DNA of 64,000 nucleotides, taken from the NCBI GenBank assembly GCA_963969495.1, contig OZ018327.1, forward strand, positions 176,351,522-176,415,521. Reading direction: 5' to 3'. This document shows, piece after piece, positions 1 through 12,350 of the stretch (position 1 is its first letter; each line of letters starts with the position of its first letter). Both the position numbers and the translations under genes were made by a program. This stretch comes from Ceratothoa steindachneri. Its lineage: Eukaryota > Arthropoda > Malacostraca > Isopoda > Cymothoidae. The notes under the pieces were generated by a model, which was not told the origin of the DNA, searched no databases, and saw only the letters and a list, made by a program, of their open reading frames with translations.

Positions 1-2
1 AT

Positions 3-854
3 ATTAACGACCTCCATCCAACTATCAATTTTAAAGTAGAGTGGGAAATAGATAATTGTATATCCTTTCTTGATGTAAAAATTGTTAGAGTCATTGACAA
101 AATTAGCTTCACTGTGTACCGGAAAACAACCCATTCTAACTCTTATATCCATTTCTTTTCTCATCCTGATATTAACATTAAGCGAGCCGTTGCATCAGGT
201 ATGTTTTTGAGAGCACTTATGATATGTGACCCTTGCTTTCTACAAGACGAGATTACATATATAACCTGGAGTTTCATTGAATTAAATTATCCCCTCCACG
301 TGATCAATGAAAGTTTATCTAAAGCAAAATCTACTCATTACCGTCCCAAGGATAAAAACAAATTTAGTAATACGAAGTGTCTATCCCTCCCTTTTTCTCC
401 CCTCCTTAAAGGAGTGAACAAAGTTATTTCTCAAGGCCTAACCATATTTATGTATCCTTTTTCTATACTTAAATCTTTCCTTTCGACCAAGACCGTGGAT
501 CAGCCAAATGAAGCAGGTGTATATTTAATCCAGTGTGGCTCTACAAACTGTCCCTCATTCTACATAGGAGAGACCGAAAGAACCTTAACAAAACGAATTT
601 ATGAACATAAAGGTGATGTCAGACGAGGCAGTACCACATCCAGTATTTTTAATCAGATTAGCAATTTCAACCACCAAATTGACTATTCAAAGGCACAAAT
701 CATATATAATTATAAAGATTTCCGTAAAATAAAAATAATAGAATCTATATTAATAGAAGATATTGCCAATTTTAATTTGTCAGATGGGCAATTGAAATGC
801 AGCTTCCATTCCCGTAACCTCATCGTAAGCAGCTTAGTCAACGATCTTAGTTAG
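3..854 (+). CDS. Penelope-like element (PLE1), C-terminal RT plus GIY-YIG endonuclease, 5' partial
   Basis: The frame is already open at base 3, so the element begins outside the window; I ignore the internal GTG at 114 as a start. The first ~40 codons (FKVEWE, SFLDVK, FTVYRK) match the end of the RT domain of PLE3 at 16.1-16.3 kb. The C-terminal ~110 residues form a GIY-YIG nuclease: GVYLI, then FYIGET, then the Arg-containing helix RTLTKRIYEH. This domain nicks target DNA for target-primed reverse transcription in PLEs. No stop or frameshift interrupts the visible part. A 3' untranslated stretch, a hammerhead-like motif (974-1020) and a (TA)n array follow. Identification as a PLE is firm; whether the whole copy is intact cannot be seen. 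Confidence 0.88.
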   Translation: MNDLHPTINFKVEWEIDNCISFLDVKIVRVIDKISFTVYRKTTHSNSYIHFFSHPDINIKRAVASGMFLRALMICDPCFLQDEITYITWSFIELNYPLHVINESLSKAKSTHYRPKDKNKFSNTKCLSLPFSPLLKGVNKVISQGLTIFMYPFSILKSFLSTKTVDQPNEAGVYLIQCGSTNCPSFYIGETERTLTKRIYEHKGDVRRGSTTSSIFNQISNFNHQIDYSKAQIIYNYKDFRKIKIIESILIEDIANFNLSDGQLKCSFHSRNLIVSSLVNDLS

Positions 855-973
855 ACTCACACCCCCTGATTAATCACCTTTATCCCCCGTTTTGTGTTTC
901 TTTGTGTTTTTTTTTCTTTGTTTTCTGATATGTACGCTATTTATAGACTTGGGTAACAATCGCATTCTCAGTA

Positions 974-1020
974 TACGCTGAAGAGGGTATGATAAACTAC
1001 ATACCGAAACTAGTCACGTA
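974..1020 (+). ncRNA. Hammerhead-ribozyme-like motif at PLE1 3' end
   Basis: The core CTGAAGA (978-984) is followed by one extra G, a 6-bp stem GGTATG/CATACC (986-991 with 1000-1005), then GAAA, a minimal AC-TA-GT turn and a GTC cleavage-type triplet (1013-1015). TACG (974-977) can pair with CGTA (1017-1020), leaving one bulged A, as helix I. PLEs are known to carry hammerhead ribozymes in their terminal repeats. The extra nucleotide before helix II departs from the textbook core, so activity is uncertain. The same layout with compensatory changes occurs at 15386-15433. Confidence 0.55.
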
Positions 1021-1073
1021 AATTAAACTTTTGGCACCTATACAGTGGTTTCACTATCATATATATATTGCTC

Positions 1074-1074
<1 letters not shown>

Positions 1075-1125
<51 letters not shown>
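1075..1125. repeat. (TA)n microsatellite between two convergent PLE 3' ends
   Basis: An almost pure TA dinucleotide array. On its left is the 3' end of plus-strand PLE1; on its right, from about 1126, is the 3' end of the minus-strand PLE relic (1126-2278). Any reading frame through it is a Tyr-Ile artefact. Confidence 0.95.
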
Positions 1126-1128
<3 letters not shown>

Positions 1129-2278
1129 AAATAACACCCACAAGGAAAATAGAAAAACGATTCAGAGCGCTTTCGTCTTCGTTTTTATTCTAAAAGACTA
1201 CTTCATGGAATAAGGTAGGTCAGGACAGACAATGTCTTAAATAGTAAAAACTGCTACCTGGATCAAAACCCTAACTAGGGGGTACAAATTCTGTAAACAC
1301 TTTAATTTGTGATTTAATATAATTAGATATGATAGGATCTAGGCTCAACAATCCAGGGCTAATATTATAATTTGGGGAAGTATTAATAGAGATACACTCC
1401 AAAATATTTCTTGAAATGTAGTTTGTACATTTAATAATAGGTTTAGCACTATTCCAATTAATAGTATGATCGTGACTATAGAAATGTAAAAATAATGCAG
1501 ATTGTTGACAAAAATTACGAACATTAGTTTGGTGCTGTTTAACTCTAACATTAAATTCTTTATCTGTCTGTCCATAATAGCATTTTTCACAATTATTGCA
1601 ACTAATATAATTAATATACAATGCCTGGTTTAGGGGGTGAACTTTTTACGAGAAGGCGATGGATAGTGTTTTAATATTTAAAAATAACATTTACGTTCAA
1701 AGGTTTTAGTAAACGAGGTAATTTAATGAAACTTTGGTTAAAAGGTAAAACTAATACATTTTTGGCATGAAATTTAGGGATGTTACGATTAGGTTGATAA
1801 AATGTACGCTTAGCAGAATTATAACAATTTTTAAGTACATAGAAAGGGTATCACAAATTTAAACCTATATTATATATCATATCAACCACTTTTTCCAAAT
1901 ATTCGGGTGAAACAATTCTCAGGGCACGGGGAAACATGGAAGAGAAAACACTTTTTTTGATACTAATATGGTGATCGGAATAGAAATGGATGTAGGTTTT
2001 CTAGGAATTTCATATTTAAAACCTTGGTCTGTTCGGTGGATCAAAATATCTAAGAAAGGGATGGTGTTATCTTTTTCATTTTCTAACGTAAATTTAATTG
2101 AGGGGGACTAACTTGTTGATTTTTTCAAGAAAAGTTTTGATATTAAGATCATTAGGCCACAAACAAAGAATGTCATCACATAACGCATCCATAAAATATG
2201 GGTTATGTTGGTCTGGAGAAGTATTTTGTATTCAAAAAACTCCATATATAGATTGGATCCCAAATACTTCCCCATACC
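1126..2278 (-). pseudogene. Degenerate PLE (RT C-terminal half plus GIY-YIG), minus strand
   Basis: Read on the minus strand, the order is RT motif B (VDGVGMG, at the right edge), a DD-containing motif C region (CDDILCLW), the thumb-like region (FYSDHHISI, AKRTFYQPN) and a GIY-YIG domain (YINYISC, then CYYGQT and VRVKQH) at 1271-1621. Several stops and frame changes separate these pieces, so it is not functional. The 3' untranslated part (1126-1270) contains a small hairpin followed by GAAAGCGC, resembling the terminal hairpins of the other PLEs here, and runs into (TA)n. At the right edge it is fused to an inverted copy of PLE2 sequence. It is divergent from PLE1, PLE2 and PLE3, so it represents another lineage. 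Confidence 0.8.
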
Positions 2279-2582
2279 AACACCATCAACTTGTTGATAG
2301 ATGGAGTTGTTAAACAGAAAACAGTTGTCTCTAATGGTTAGTTCAAGAAGAGTCCGTAAAAGCGACGGTCCTGACTTTTTGTGTAGCTTTGATATCGTCT
2401 CCCTTTTTACAAATATCCCCGTAAATGAAACCATAGACCTAATCATCCAAAAGACCTTTCCAGAACCGGATTCGACCTTTCATAAATTCACACCGTCGCT
2501 TTTACGGACTCTTCTTGAACTAACCATTAGAGACAACTGTTTTCTGTTTAACAACTCCATCTATCAACAAGTTGATGGTGTT
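2279..2582. repeat. Inverted repeat, ~93-bp arms, at junction of two PLEs
   Basis: Bases 2279-2371 are the reverse complement of about 2490-2582, apparently without mismatch across most of the arm, with a ~118-bp spacer. The right arm is native PLE2 RT sequence (from LLRTLLELTIRDN to QQVDGVG). The left arm is the same sequence flipped and joined in register to the minus-strand PLE at the conserved GATGGTGTTGG stretch. This looks like a template-switch or foldback junction. Confidence 0.85.
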
Positions 2583-3629
2583 GGAATGGGTTCCCCCATG
2601 GGTCCTCTTCTTGCTGACATTTTTATGTCCAACTTCGAAGAAGTTGCTTTGCGAGAATGCCCTCCTGATTTGAAACCGATATTTTACCGTCGTTTTGTTG
2701 ACGATACGGTTCTAATATTTAAAACAGAAAAACAGTCTCTTTCATTCTTTGAATATTTGAATCATCGCCATTCAAATATAAAATTCACAATTGATAAAGA
2801 AAAAGATGGAAAATTACCATTTCTGGATTTTCTCATATCACGCTCCTCGCCCAACTTCACCACTTCCGTCTATCGTAAATCCTCCGTTTCTGGTCTCGGC
2901 ATGAACTTTTACAGTTTTTGTGATATTTCTTATAAGATCAACAACATCAAAACCCTCATTCACCGTGGCTTTCAGCTTTCATCTGATTATTTTCTTGTTC
3001 ATTCTGAATTCAGTTTTCTCATGGGTTATTTTCAAAGGAATTGTTTCCAGCCCTCACTTGTACAAAAATGTATCCGTCAATTCTTTGATAAAATATACCA
3101 TCCTCCACAAGAAATTTCCTCTGTCCCCAAGGATGTCCGCTATTGTCTTCTTCCTGATATTGGCCCACTCAACCTACCCTTACGCCGAAAACTTAAAAAG
3201 CTTTTGAAAAGTTTTTACACGCATACCAACTTCAAAATAGTTTTCCTTAACAACTTTCATATTGGAAAATTTTTCAGAACTAAAGACAGAATCCCACCTG
3301 AAATGAGCTGTTCAGTTGTCTATAAATTCATTTGCCCCAGGTGCCACCAGGGGATCTACATTGGCAGCACTGTTCGCTCACTTAGGGCTAGGGTCTGTTC
3401 TCATCTTGGTATTAGCTCTCGCACTGGCTCCACCTTGACCAATAAAGAAACTTCTCCCATTCGAGATCATTCAATTAAATGTAAGACAGAAATTTCCCAC
3501 AAAAACTTTCAAATTATAGGACATGCAAAGGACTCCACTTCCCTGCGCATTCTCGAATCATTATTTATAAAACAACTAAATCCCAGTTTAAATTCTGATT
3601 CAACTGCTTTTCCCCTTCTCATTTCATAA
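2365..3629 (+). CDS. Penelope-like element (PLE2), RT plus GIY-YIG endonuclease, 5' truncated
   Basis: About 420 codons without interruption. RT motif A (FDIVSLFTNIP), motif B (GVGMGSPMGPLLADIFM) and motif C (YRRFVDDTV) lie in order in the first ~130 residues. The linker and thumb follow, then a C-terminal GIY-YIG domain (VVYKFICPRC, GIYIGST, RSLRARVCSHLG) and the tail RILESLFIKQLNPSLN. The catalytic aspartates FD and VDD are present. The N-terminal RT fingers are missing; codons before 2365 belong to the inverted-repeat junction and are not native. The protein would make cDNA and cut target DNA. It is well preserved but lacks its 5' half, so it is probably dead on arrival. Confidence 0.9.
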
Positions 3630-4693
<1,064 letters not shown>

Positions 4694-5467
4694 AGTGAAC
4701 CTGTATTGGCAAGCTGATTTAATTTCTGCCGACAGTGACTTCAAGTAAGTATTTGCATCCAATAACTCGGACTCCTTTTATTGGGCCTGGTCGTAGTTCA
4801 TATATTTTCGTTCACTGTCTAGCAGTTGTCTTAGAGGTGCTTTGTTTCAAAAGATATCATTCGTAGCAGACGTTCTATCGACATCGTTCACATGCGCTTG
4901 ACTCGGGCTCAGAAGTTGCAGCCCGAGTTGTTATCTATAATCATAAAAAAAAATTAATTAATTCAATCTTTTCTTGAAACAATAGATTTCCTTAGCGATT
5001 AGGAATTCAAATTCCAATTTATGAACGTTTTCTGTTCTACAATATTCTTAAAGGAACGAAAAATTATCTAGCAACTCGGGCTAATACGAACGAGCCTGGT
5101 AGGTGTAAAAGACTAACTGGCATCTCTTGTTAAGAGTACAGTACAGGTACCGCTGTCATTATTTGATTTCTGTCATTGTGTGCGTCTGTGTGTAAAGATC
5201 AGTTGTATTTTGCAGGGTTACTTTATTTTAACTCTTAACTTAGAAATGGAGAAAGACATAGTGCTAGTATTTCCATCGTGAAAAGCATTTTTAACGCCTT
5301 GGACAAGAAGAAGGAGCTGCACGTCAGGATATTATATGAGTTCGTCATCAAACCAAGACGACTGGAGTTCATGTATAAATGAAGTGAGTAATTTTTATAT
5401 TAAAACTATATTTCTGTCTTATTGTTAAATATAAGTGCGGTGTGCATTACGTATCTTACCTTCTTCA

Positions 5468-5471
<4 letters not shown>
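4694..5471. other. No gene recognised
   Basis: Unassigned sequence. A perfect 9-bp inverted repeat ACTCGGGCT/AGCCCGAGT (4901-4909 and 4920-4928) is visible, and the same ACTCGGGCT recurs at 5074-5082. The related ACTCGGGCGG lies in the duplicated segment at 4393. No coding signal was recognised. Confidence 0.5.

Positions 5472-5540
<69 letters not shown>
5472..5540. repeat. (TA)n microsatellite at PLE4 3' end
   Basis: Pure TA array about 69 bp long, directly next to the 3' side of the minus-strand PLE4 relic. Confidence 0.95.
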
Positions 5541-5545
<5 letters not shown>

Positions 5546-6450
5546 GTACTAGTATTTGATCTGTTCCGTAGGAATCCGTTTCGTAGCAGGTAATATAAAG
5601 ACACAGGAAATGGCTCTAAGCATCTATTGACCGGAAGTTTCGGACCTCGTCGACTGGGACCATCATCAGCGACTAACCAGAGAAGGGTAATAATATTCGC
5701 ACTATAAGTTTTAAAATACATTAAATAATGGTTTAAACTAAAAATCAGGGCAAGGAAAGGTGAACAAATAAAAAAAGACAAATATTGAGTGGTATTTAAA
5801 ACTAAAATAACACATTACGTAAAATTACTTAACAATATCTTGTGTAATTATTTTCAAAAGAGGCAAGACATTGTTTTTTTAATACAAACTAAATTGAGTA
5901 TCAAAAATTAAAAAACAAACTGACTGGAGTTAAGACTGAGATGGTGTAATATTATAAATAAAAAACAAAACACAAATGTGAACAAATTGCAAACAGGGAC
6001 TAACTAACCTGTATCGTTAGAGTTGTGATAGCAACTGACTAACGCTAGAAAACTAATAACAAAGAATGTTCGTTTTTCATTTGGTTTGTTGGCGGGTTAA
6101 TAAATTGGTTGGTTATACCTTAAGTAATTTAATTAAACAGGTGTAATTATTTATATTAGCTTTGAATTTATTGATGAACAACGACCCAAGGATTTTCAAA
6201 TTCACTGATTTTAAGGCAGATAACAAGAAACTAAACGATTCTGGATTAAGTGGATGTTTGTGATTATCAGAGTGTTGTCTAGTGAATGAGGGTTCTGGTT
6301 TGCAAACGGGAATGATAGTCCTGTGAGACAAACCCAATTATTTAGCGATCCTGCATTTTAGTTGCAAGGCAGTTTGGCCCACATAGCGATTATAGCTGGT
6401 CTTACATGTATAAATATAAACTACATAGGATCGCAAGCCCATAGGAATTT
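5541..6450 (-). pseudogene. PLE4 relic: GIY-YIG domain and 3' region
   Basis: On the minus strand, 6440 to about 6113 reads VVYIYTCK, RYVGQTALQLKCRIAK, a stop, LGLSHRT, HSDNHKHPLN and ILGSLFINKFKANIN. That is a GIY-YIG endonuclease with the GIY-like start, the YVGQT block, a following helix and the C-terminal tail typical of PLEs. At least one stop interrupts it, and no RT is left upstream. The 3' side (5541-6112) is non-coding, contains the hammerhead-like element at 5629-5670 and ends on (TA)n. A dead, strongly 5'-truncated copy. Confidence 0.75.
5629..5670 (-). ncRNA. Hammerhead-ribozyme-like motif at PLE4 3' end
   Basis: Minus strand: CTGATGA (the exact hammerhead consensus, 5669-5663), one extra T, a stem GGTCC/GGTCC with a central T-T mismatch, GAAAC, a short turn and GGTC. 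Helix I is not obvious in cis. The layout, including the single extra base before stem II, matches the PLE1 and PLE3 motifs. Confidence 0.45.
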
Positions 6451-9400
6451 ACTCCTTATTGAGAAAAAAGGAATGCAAGTAAACAGGGTTAGAATTAACA
6501 AAATAAATGGCATTGTGGGAAGTGGTTTGTGAGGGTATAGAAAAGTTTATTAAACTTAGAAGTAAAATGTTTGAGATAGGGGAATATGAGAAAAATGTTT
6601 TGCTTTGGCATAGTAGTTATAATCGTTCGTGGATAATATATTTTATAGAGAAATTTAGAGACTACCATAAAAAAATGAAATTGGATTAATAATTTAAAAT
6701 CAAAGAAATCCCTTAAATAAATTATTTATTCATGAAAAGCTAACCAGATTGAGCAAATATGGTAGGCTCTGAAAATTCTACTTTAAATGCTTGTTATCTT
6801 GAAGTGATTAGGAGAGCTGCTGAAAAAATGAAACTCACAACCAGCAAGTTTTGGATTGTAAGATAAAAAAATGTGCAATAAAGGGTGTCCCAGCAACTCT
6901 TAAAAATTCACTTCCACGTCGCACGTACATTTAATCATTAGATAGGATATAAGTAGATTTCTACTCAAAGCATCGATAATATAGATTCTGACATACTGCA
7001 AAGTATGCTTACTGCTGTCTTTAATTGTTTAGCAAGAAGATTACAGCAATATGTTGTTGATTTCATTTATTTACTTATCTTGGTACTATTGGAAAGGGGG
7101 AGGAGGCCTCAGTATGGTACTATTTCTGTCTAAGCATCGTTGCGATCAATATGAAATTAGCTGAGTGGAAATAGTTTGGCACCATGAGTAAAGTTAAGTG
7201 GAGTTTTAGGAGGGTAACCATATACATATGCTATAGGGTCACGTAGTTCAGATTTTCCGTTAACATAACGAATTGCCTGCAAATAAAAAGTATTTATATG
7301 CATAAGAACAAAATAACGAATGTTAACTATATTTGTGCAATCCTAATAAATGATATAAACCTTTTGTATCATCTGCCTACATCATCCCCACGCACTTTTG
7401 TTTCCACTTTTTCCAGCTCTAATTCCGAAATCGGTGTGTCATCATCCAGAGGAGCACAGCTTCTTACCGCAGCCCACATATATTTGAAATATAAAGCGAC
7501 TTACCAGAGACTAAACTGAACAAAAACTTGGAGTAATAAATTTTTTAAATTTAAGAATTAAAATCTCTCCAGCAAAACCAATGATGAAGAAAATGAGAAA
7601 CTAGATGGGTTGCCAAATTCGAAAAAAAAGCTTTATTAAGACATCATTGTAACTTGAGAGGCCTGCAAAGGTTCTATGAGGCCTCCAAAGTGGTCTATCT
7701 GAATTGAGAGAGCACCAAAGACCTCTCGTAAGCTTATGTTTGCTTTGAAGAGTCCTAATGGAAAGACCTGCTCTCCCACACGTCCACTTTTAGAGATCCT
7801 GAGCTCGGGAGATCGGGCGAAATATTATTTTTCATTCATTTATACACATAAAGAGAGAACACGATTAATTTAGATACAACTGTAGTACTTTAAATAAAGC
7901 ATAATGATGAAATACTGATTATTATTTTTTGTAGCATGGTAGTAGCAGTAGTGGATAAGATTCGTTTTAACACAATTACAATTTTCCTATTTACAAACAC
8001 ATAGACGTTTTTAATTATTAAAATGATGTTCACCGATGTCATTTTCAACTTCCAAAACTTAATAATAACCTAGTTATTGACTTTTCGAAAATATATTTTT
8101 ACCTTGCGAAATTTTAATCTTACTGCGCCATTTGCCCTATTCCCTTCAAGTTTGGGCCTGACTAGTTAGCGAATAGCAGGTTTTGTTATATCTGCAGGCG
8201 ATCTGCGCATGCGCCTTTTGGCGCTTAACTAATAGCATTCTTTGTTATATTTTCGTATATTTCGGATAATTTTCGGTTGTCCGTGTTTTCAGTTCATATG
8301 GTATAATGGCGTGCGGTGTCTGTGCTAGGTTGCAATACCAACTAATACGAGAAGTTTTTGATGCTGATTGTCAGGCATTAGAAATAGATAGGGCTCATAG
8401 TGTTAGTCCCGCGAGATATTACATGCCGCAGGATTTGTAGATTTAAACAGGATCAGAATTTATTTTACTGTGTTAAAATAGCGAATGATTCGAAAGAGCG
8501 TTAAAGCCCATGTATATATTCTGTTCGTGCGTTTAAGGGCACCTGGCTTTCTAATGCCCGCATTCGACCAAGTATCAGCATAAATTTCTAGGCAAATGAG
8601 GTGAGTTTTTCCCAAATTTCTCTCTAATTTTATTAGGTTAGGTTAGGTCTGGTTCTGGATCTTTTAAATGACTTTGAAAATGTGTTTTTCTTATATAGTT
8701 TTGTGTGTACCTTTCACATCTGAACCTCGTTTTTGCTGGGGTTTTTGTATGGGGTTTTGTTTACATACTTTTCCTATTATGGATGTTCAGTCGATTATGG
8801 GAAAAGTATGCATTGCTGGGGAAAAAGAGTGTCAGATCTGAAAATGCACTTGATGCGTCAACTAGATATAAAACTAAAGACAGTACTTACCGACCTTTTT
8901 AAAAGTCCTGGGTATAAAATTAAATATAGAATAATAGTACGTTAATATCTATAATCAGAGTATGTTAAGTTATAAATATGTATGGGGTTTTGTTAATTAA
9001 ACTAAAGTATTAGAAAGAGAAGATCTAAGGAAAACGAAGCGCAAGAATCCACGGGCGCCCAGATATTTTGGCCCCAAAATAAGTTGCAATCAAACTCATA
9101 GGGTAGTTTTCTTATTATTTCGTATAGCATTTCAAGAATCTATGTGCATGTGCACCATACAATTAAACAAACTCATGGTTAGTAATTGACTAGGTCAACA
9201 TGAAGAGGACTGATCGTTGTTATCATTCGGCCTCTATCTATCGTCAAGTAAAAGGTCTTTCTTACGAGTATCTCTGATTTTTATTAAATGATATTAACTC
9301 TAGCAACATACCCTGAATTTGCAAGACTTTATAAGATAAAATATTTTGAGATTTGATTGTATGAAATATCTATTAGTTTGTACTAATTTTGCGACTGTTT

Positions 9401-10521
9401 AGTATTTCAACTCAAATAGTAATTAATATTACTCAACCTTTTTAAGTTTTTACACCTTTCTAAGATTTAGCCTTGTATTCGTCGAATTGCAACTGATAAT
9501 AATGTCAATGATCTGAGTCATTTTGGGGGGGATTTGGTTCCTAAGCTATTAGATTAATCCGGTTGCTTTACGTTGGGTTCATTTTAATAGTGACATTCCC
9601 TTATATGGGCGTGAGACCAAATGTGTACAGTTTATTGGAAGTGAAAAGAGAAGGGGGAGTTCATGGAATTTGTACAAGGGGAGGGCAGTTTCTTAGAAAA
9701 ATTCATTGCATTTTTCGATACTTTTATTCGATTCAAAATTAAAAAGTCCAAGTTTCTCTCTCAGGAGTATCCTAAATGCAAGACTTCGCATATGCGTACA
9801 TTCAAAGGTTTTATGTGTTGTAATAAGTTTGCATTATTTTAGATCTAAACGGCTCTTTTTCCTAATTTCGCGTTGTAACCGAGGTTTGAAGCTTCTGGAC
9901 GTCCACTATTGTGAGACGATATTAAGGCACTTATGAATGGCTAAATATCTACTGCCTTGTGGCCAGCATATGTTGTAAGTATTTTGTGAAGGCATCCCTC
10001 TAGGTCAATTGGACACAAATATTTTTGACATAATCTATGCTAAGTACCTCTAATTAGATTCACTTTTCTCAGAATTGTGCTTAGGATTATAAGGTGATGA
10101 TTATCAAGTTACGTCTTCGTTCCTTTTGAAGATCAGTAAACCATTAATTATCGAATAAACAGAGGAGGGCGTTACCCACTTTTGATCGGACATGTACTCT
10201 TTCTTACGGCATTTCTGTTGTATGACGATAATAAGGATAGGTGATGATAATAATAAAGTCGTTGTTTAGTTTTAGGCCCCTGATTTCTTCAATTTTCATC
10301 AGAGCCGTCTTAAATGAATCCTAGAGATACTGCTGGCCATAGTTATGTAGAGATCTGGGTAGTTCTAATAGGATTCCTCATTATCCTTTGACATATTTGT
10401 CACTACGTTTGTCTTTATCATTTTCAATTATACTTTTACCTTCTGTTCTCTCCCATATACTTTCCCCCATAGAATAAAAAGACTTCCTGAACTTAAACAA
10501 ATCTCTCTGCTTTTTATTAAG
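6451..10521. other. Long stretch without recognisable gene
   Basis: AT-rich sequence with only short frames. Possible small ORFs at 6507-6689, 7298-7519, 8306-8440 (44 codons, starts MACGVCARLQ), 8705-8902 and 9706-9936 show no domain I recognise. A GC-richer patch with CpGs lies at 8160-8330, before the 44-codon frame; it could be a promoter or 5' exon, but nothing decides this. TTAGG occurs about three times in a row near 8637, too short to be telomeric. Confidence 0.4.
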
Positions 10522-10523
10522 TA

Positions 10524-10864
10524 TCAGGTTGGAACGAAAGTAATGTCCCATTTTCTAAAATAAAGTTCATCCTACATATTTTTCTGACCTTGTGTCCTCT
10601 GATTATCACTTGGTTAGGGGATTACAGAAGCATTAGGATGGTCTTAGGTTGACATCATGAAAAGAGGTTGAAAACGAGTGGGATTCATGTTTTGCATCAA
10701 AACCTAAAGGTTTTACAAGCGTGGCATTTATAAGCTTGTTGGCCGATAGAATGTGATTCTATAAAGTAGTGGAGCTCATGTTAATGATTAAATATTTCGT
10801 AGACATAAGATTTTTATTTATAATCTATATCCCAAAATCAGACATTACTTTCCTTCCAACCTGA
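10524..10864 (+). mobile_element. Short mariner-derived element with TIRs and TA target duplication
   Basis: The left end TCAGGTTGGAACGAAAGTAA and the right end form ~31-bp terminal inverted repeats with only a few mismatches. TA flanks both sides (10522-10523 and 10865-10866). The TIR sequence and TA duplication are of mariner type. Inside, the plus strand around 10705 reads FYKRGIYKLVGR, a stop, then decayed sequence, resembling the C-terminus of mariner transposases (F-x-x-RGI-x-L-x-x-RW). The element is therefore an internally deleted, non-autonomous mariner of 341 bp, not a MITE of unknown origin. Confidence 0.85.
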
Positions 10865-10866
10865 TA

Positions 10867-12350
10867 CAGAAAATTTTGTTCCATATTTATATGGCCATTG
10901 TTAAGTAATATACTTTCTTTATCACCCACCTCTGGTAGAAGAAACAGCGTTCATTATTTTATGCAAGGTGCTTATTGAGCAGACAGTGATAGGAATAACA
11001 GAGAGACAATAGAATTTTACAAAATAAAATGGATCGAGAATGATATATACTCCCGCGAGAATAAAGAGAGAGAAAGAGAGAGAAAGATTATCTAAAGCAT
11101 TTCAGATATTACCAGATCGGGGGCCAAGCTGCTTTCCTACCTAACCGCACTCTTCCATTCTCCCGCGGATTCGAGGCCTCAAGGCAGTTGCGAGAACTTG
11201 AGCACAACTTATGTAGGAGGCAATTCCCGTTGGTTAGTTGACGCCGCAGCGAGCAGACTATGCGAGTACTGTGGGCGCCTGTAAACTAAAGCACGCACAT
11301 ATATGTACACACGTGACAATGACTTGTGCATAGTCTTATTCTCTGTTTGTTTGCATATTTTTTTTTATCTATTAATCTTTGTTTACCTGACAGTCTTTCT
11401 CTCAGTTCTCGCCCACATAGGCAGAAGTAAAGGTGCGGTCATTATTCATGGATATGTATGTGTAAGATCGCTGCATTCGGCAATTTTTTTCTTCACTAAT
11501 GGAGGTCCATTTTCGAAATGTCAGTTAACTGCATAAGTTCTATGGTCGTACTTATCAGTTCATGTGATATGTTTTACATGAAAATGCTACCATCTATTTT
11601 TTTATAAATACCCCCCTCCCCCCCCACAAAAAAACCTCCTGGCCATAGAAGTACATAATTGAGGTAGAATATTCTGACGGTATTCGTTCTTTTAAATCCT
11701 ATTAAACTCATTTATCTCCTATTCGTTCTTCTTCATTTCCTATTTGCAATAGATCTTAATCCTTACATTTTGATCCATTGTCACCATTTTAATGTCACTC
11801 ACTAAAAATAAAGGCAGTATCGTATGTACATGCAATCCCATACTAAATATATAATGAACGTCTATTACTCTTTCTCACATTTTTACGTAATTTTTACGTT
11901 TTCCATTTATTCACTGTGACGTCCAAAATTATCAGAATGCGTGTTTTTCTATCACAACACTTCTCATAACTTTTGCCATAGTAATGCGAAGGTTTTTAAA
12001 TTGGTATACAGCAACCTACAGGTATAAACTACATAAGGAGAAAGATTATGCAAATTTAGATGAAAAAACGAAAGTGATAGCAGATAAGTAATTTACTAGA
12101 GAAAAAAGAAGTGTCCAAAATGATCTGAATGACGGCGAACGCAAATTTCTATTGGATTATAACGATTAAATTATCAGTGGAAAGCATATGTACAAGTTAT
12201 AAGTAATTAGTATTTAATATGGAGGCCTTTATTCTGGACGATGCTTTAACATTATGTACCTCAAGAACGAACTAACTGTTGAAACAGCGCAGTGATCTGG
12301 TTCCATTCAGCTTGAAAATTTTCTCAGTTATTGAACTGTTTTCGGAATCA
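10867..12350. other. No gene recognised
   Basis: Unassigned sequence. There is a short purine-rich GAGAGAAA run at ~11066-11090 and a C-rich run near 11609-11626. Small frames such as 11303-11536 have no recognisable domain. Confidence 0.4.

Noticed and set aside
8306..8440. 44-codon frame starting MACGVCARLQ after a CpG-richer patch
   Set aside because: No recognisable domain, no splice-site evidence and too short; kept only as a note in the unassigned stretch.
8637..8655. TTAGGTTAGGTTAGG, the arthropod telomere unit
   Set aside because: Only about three units in internal sequence; chance or tiny interstitial repeat.
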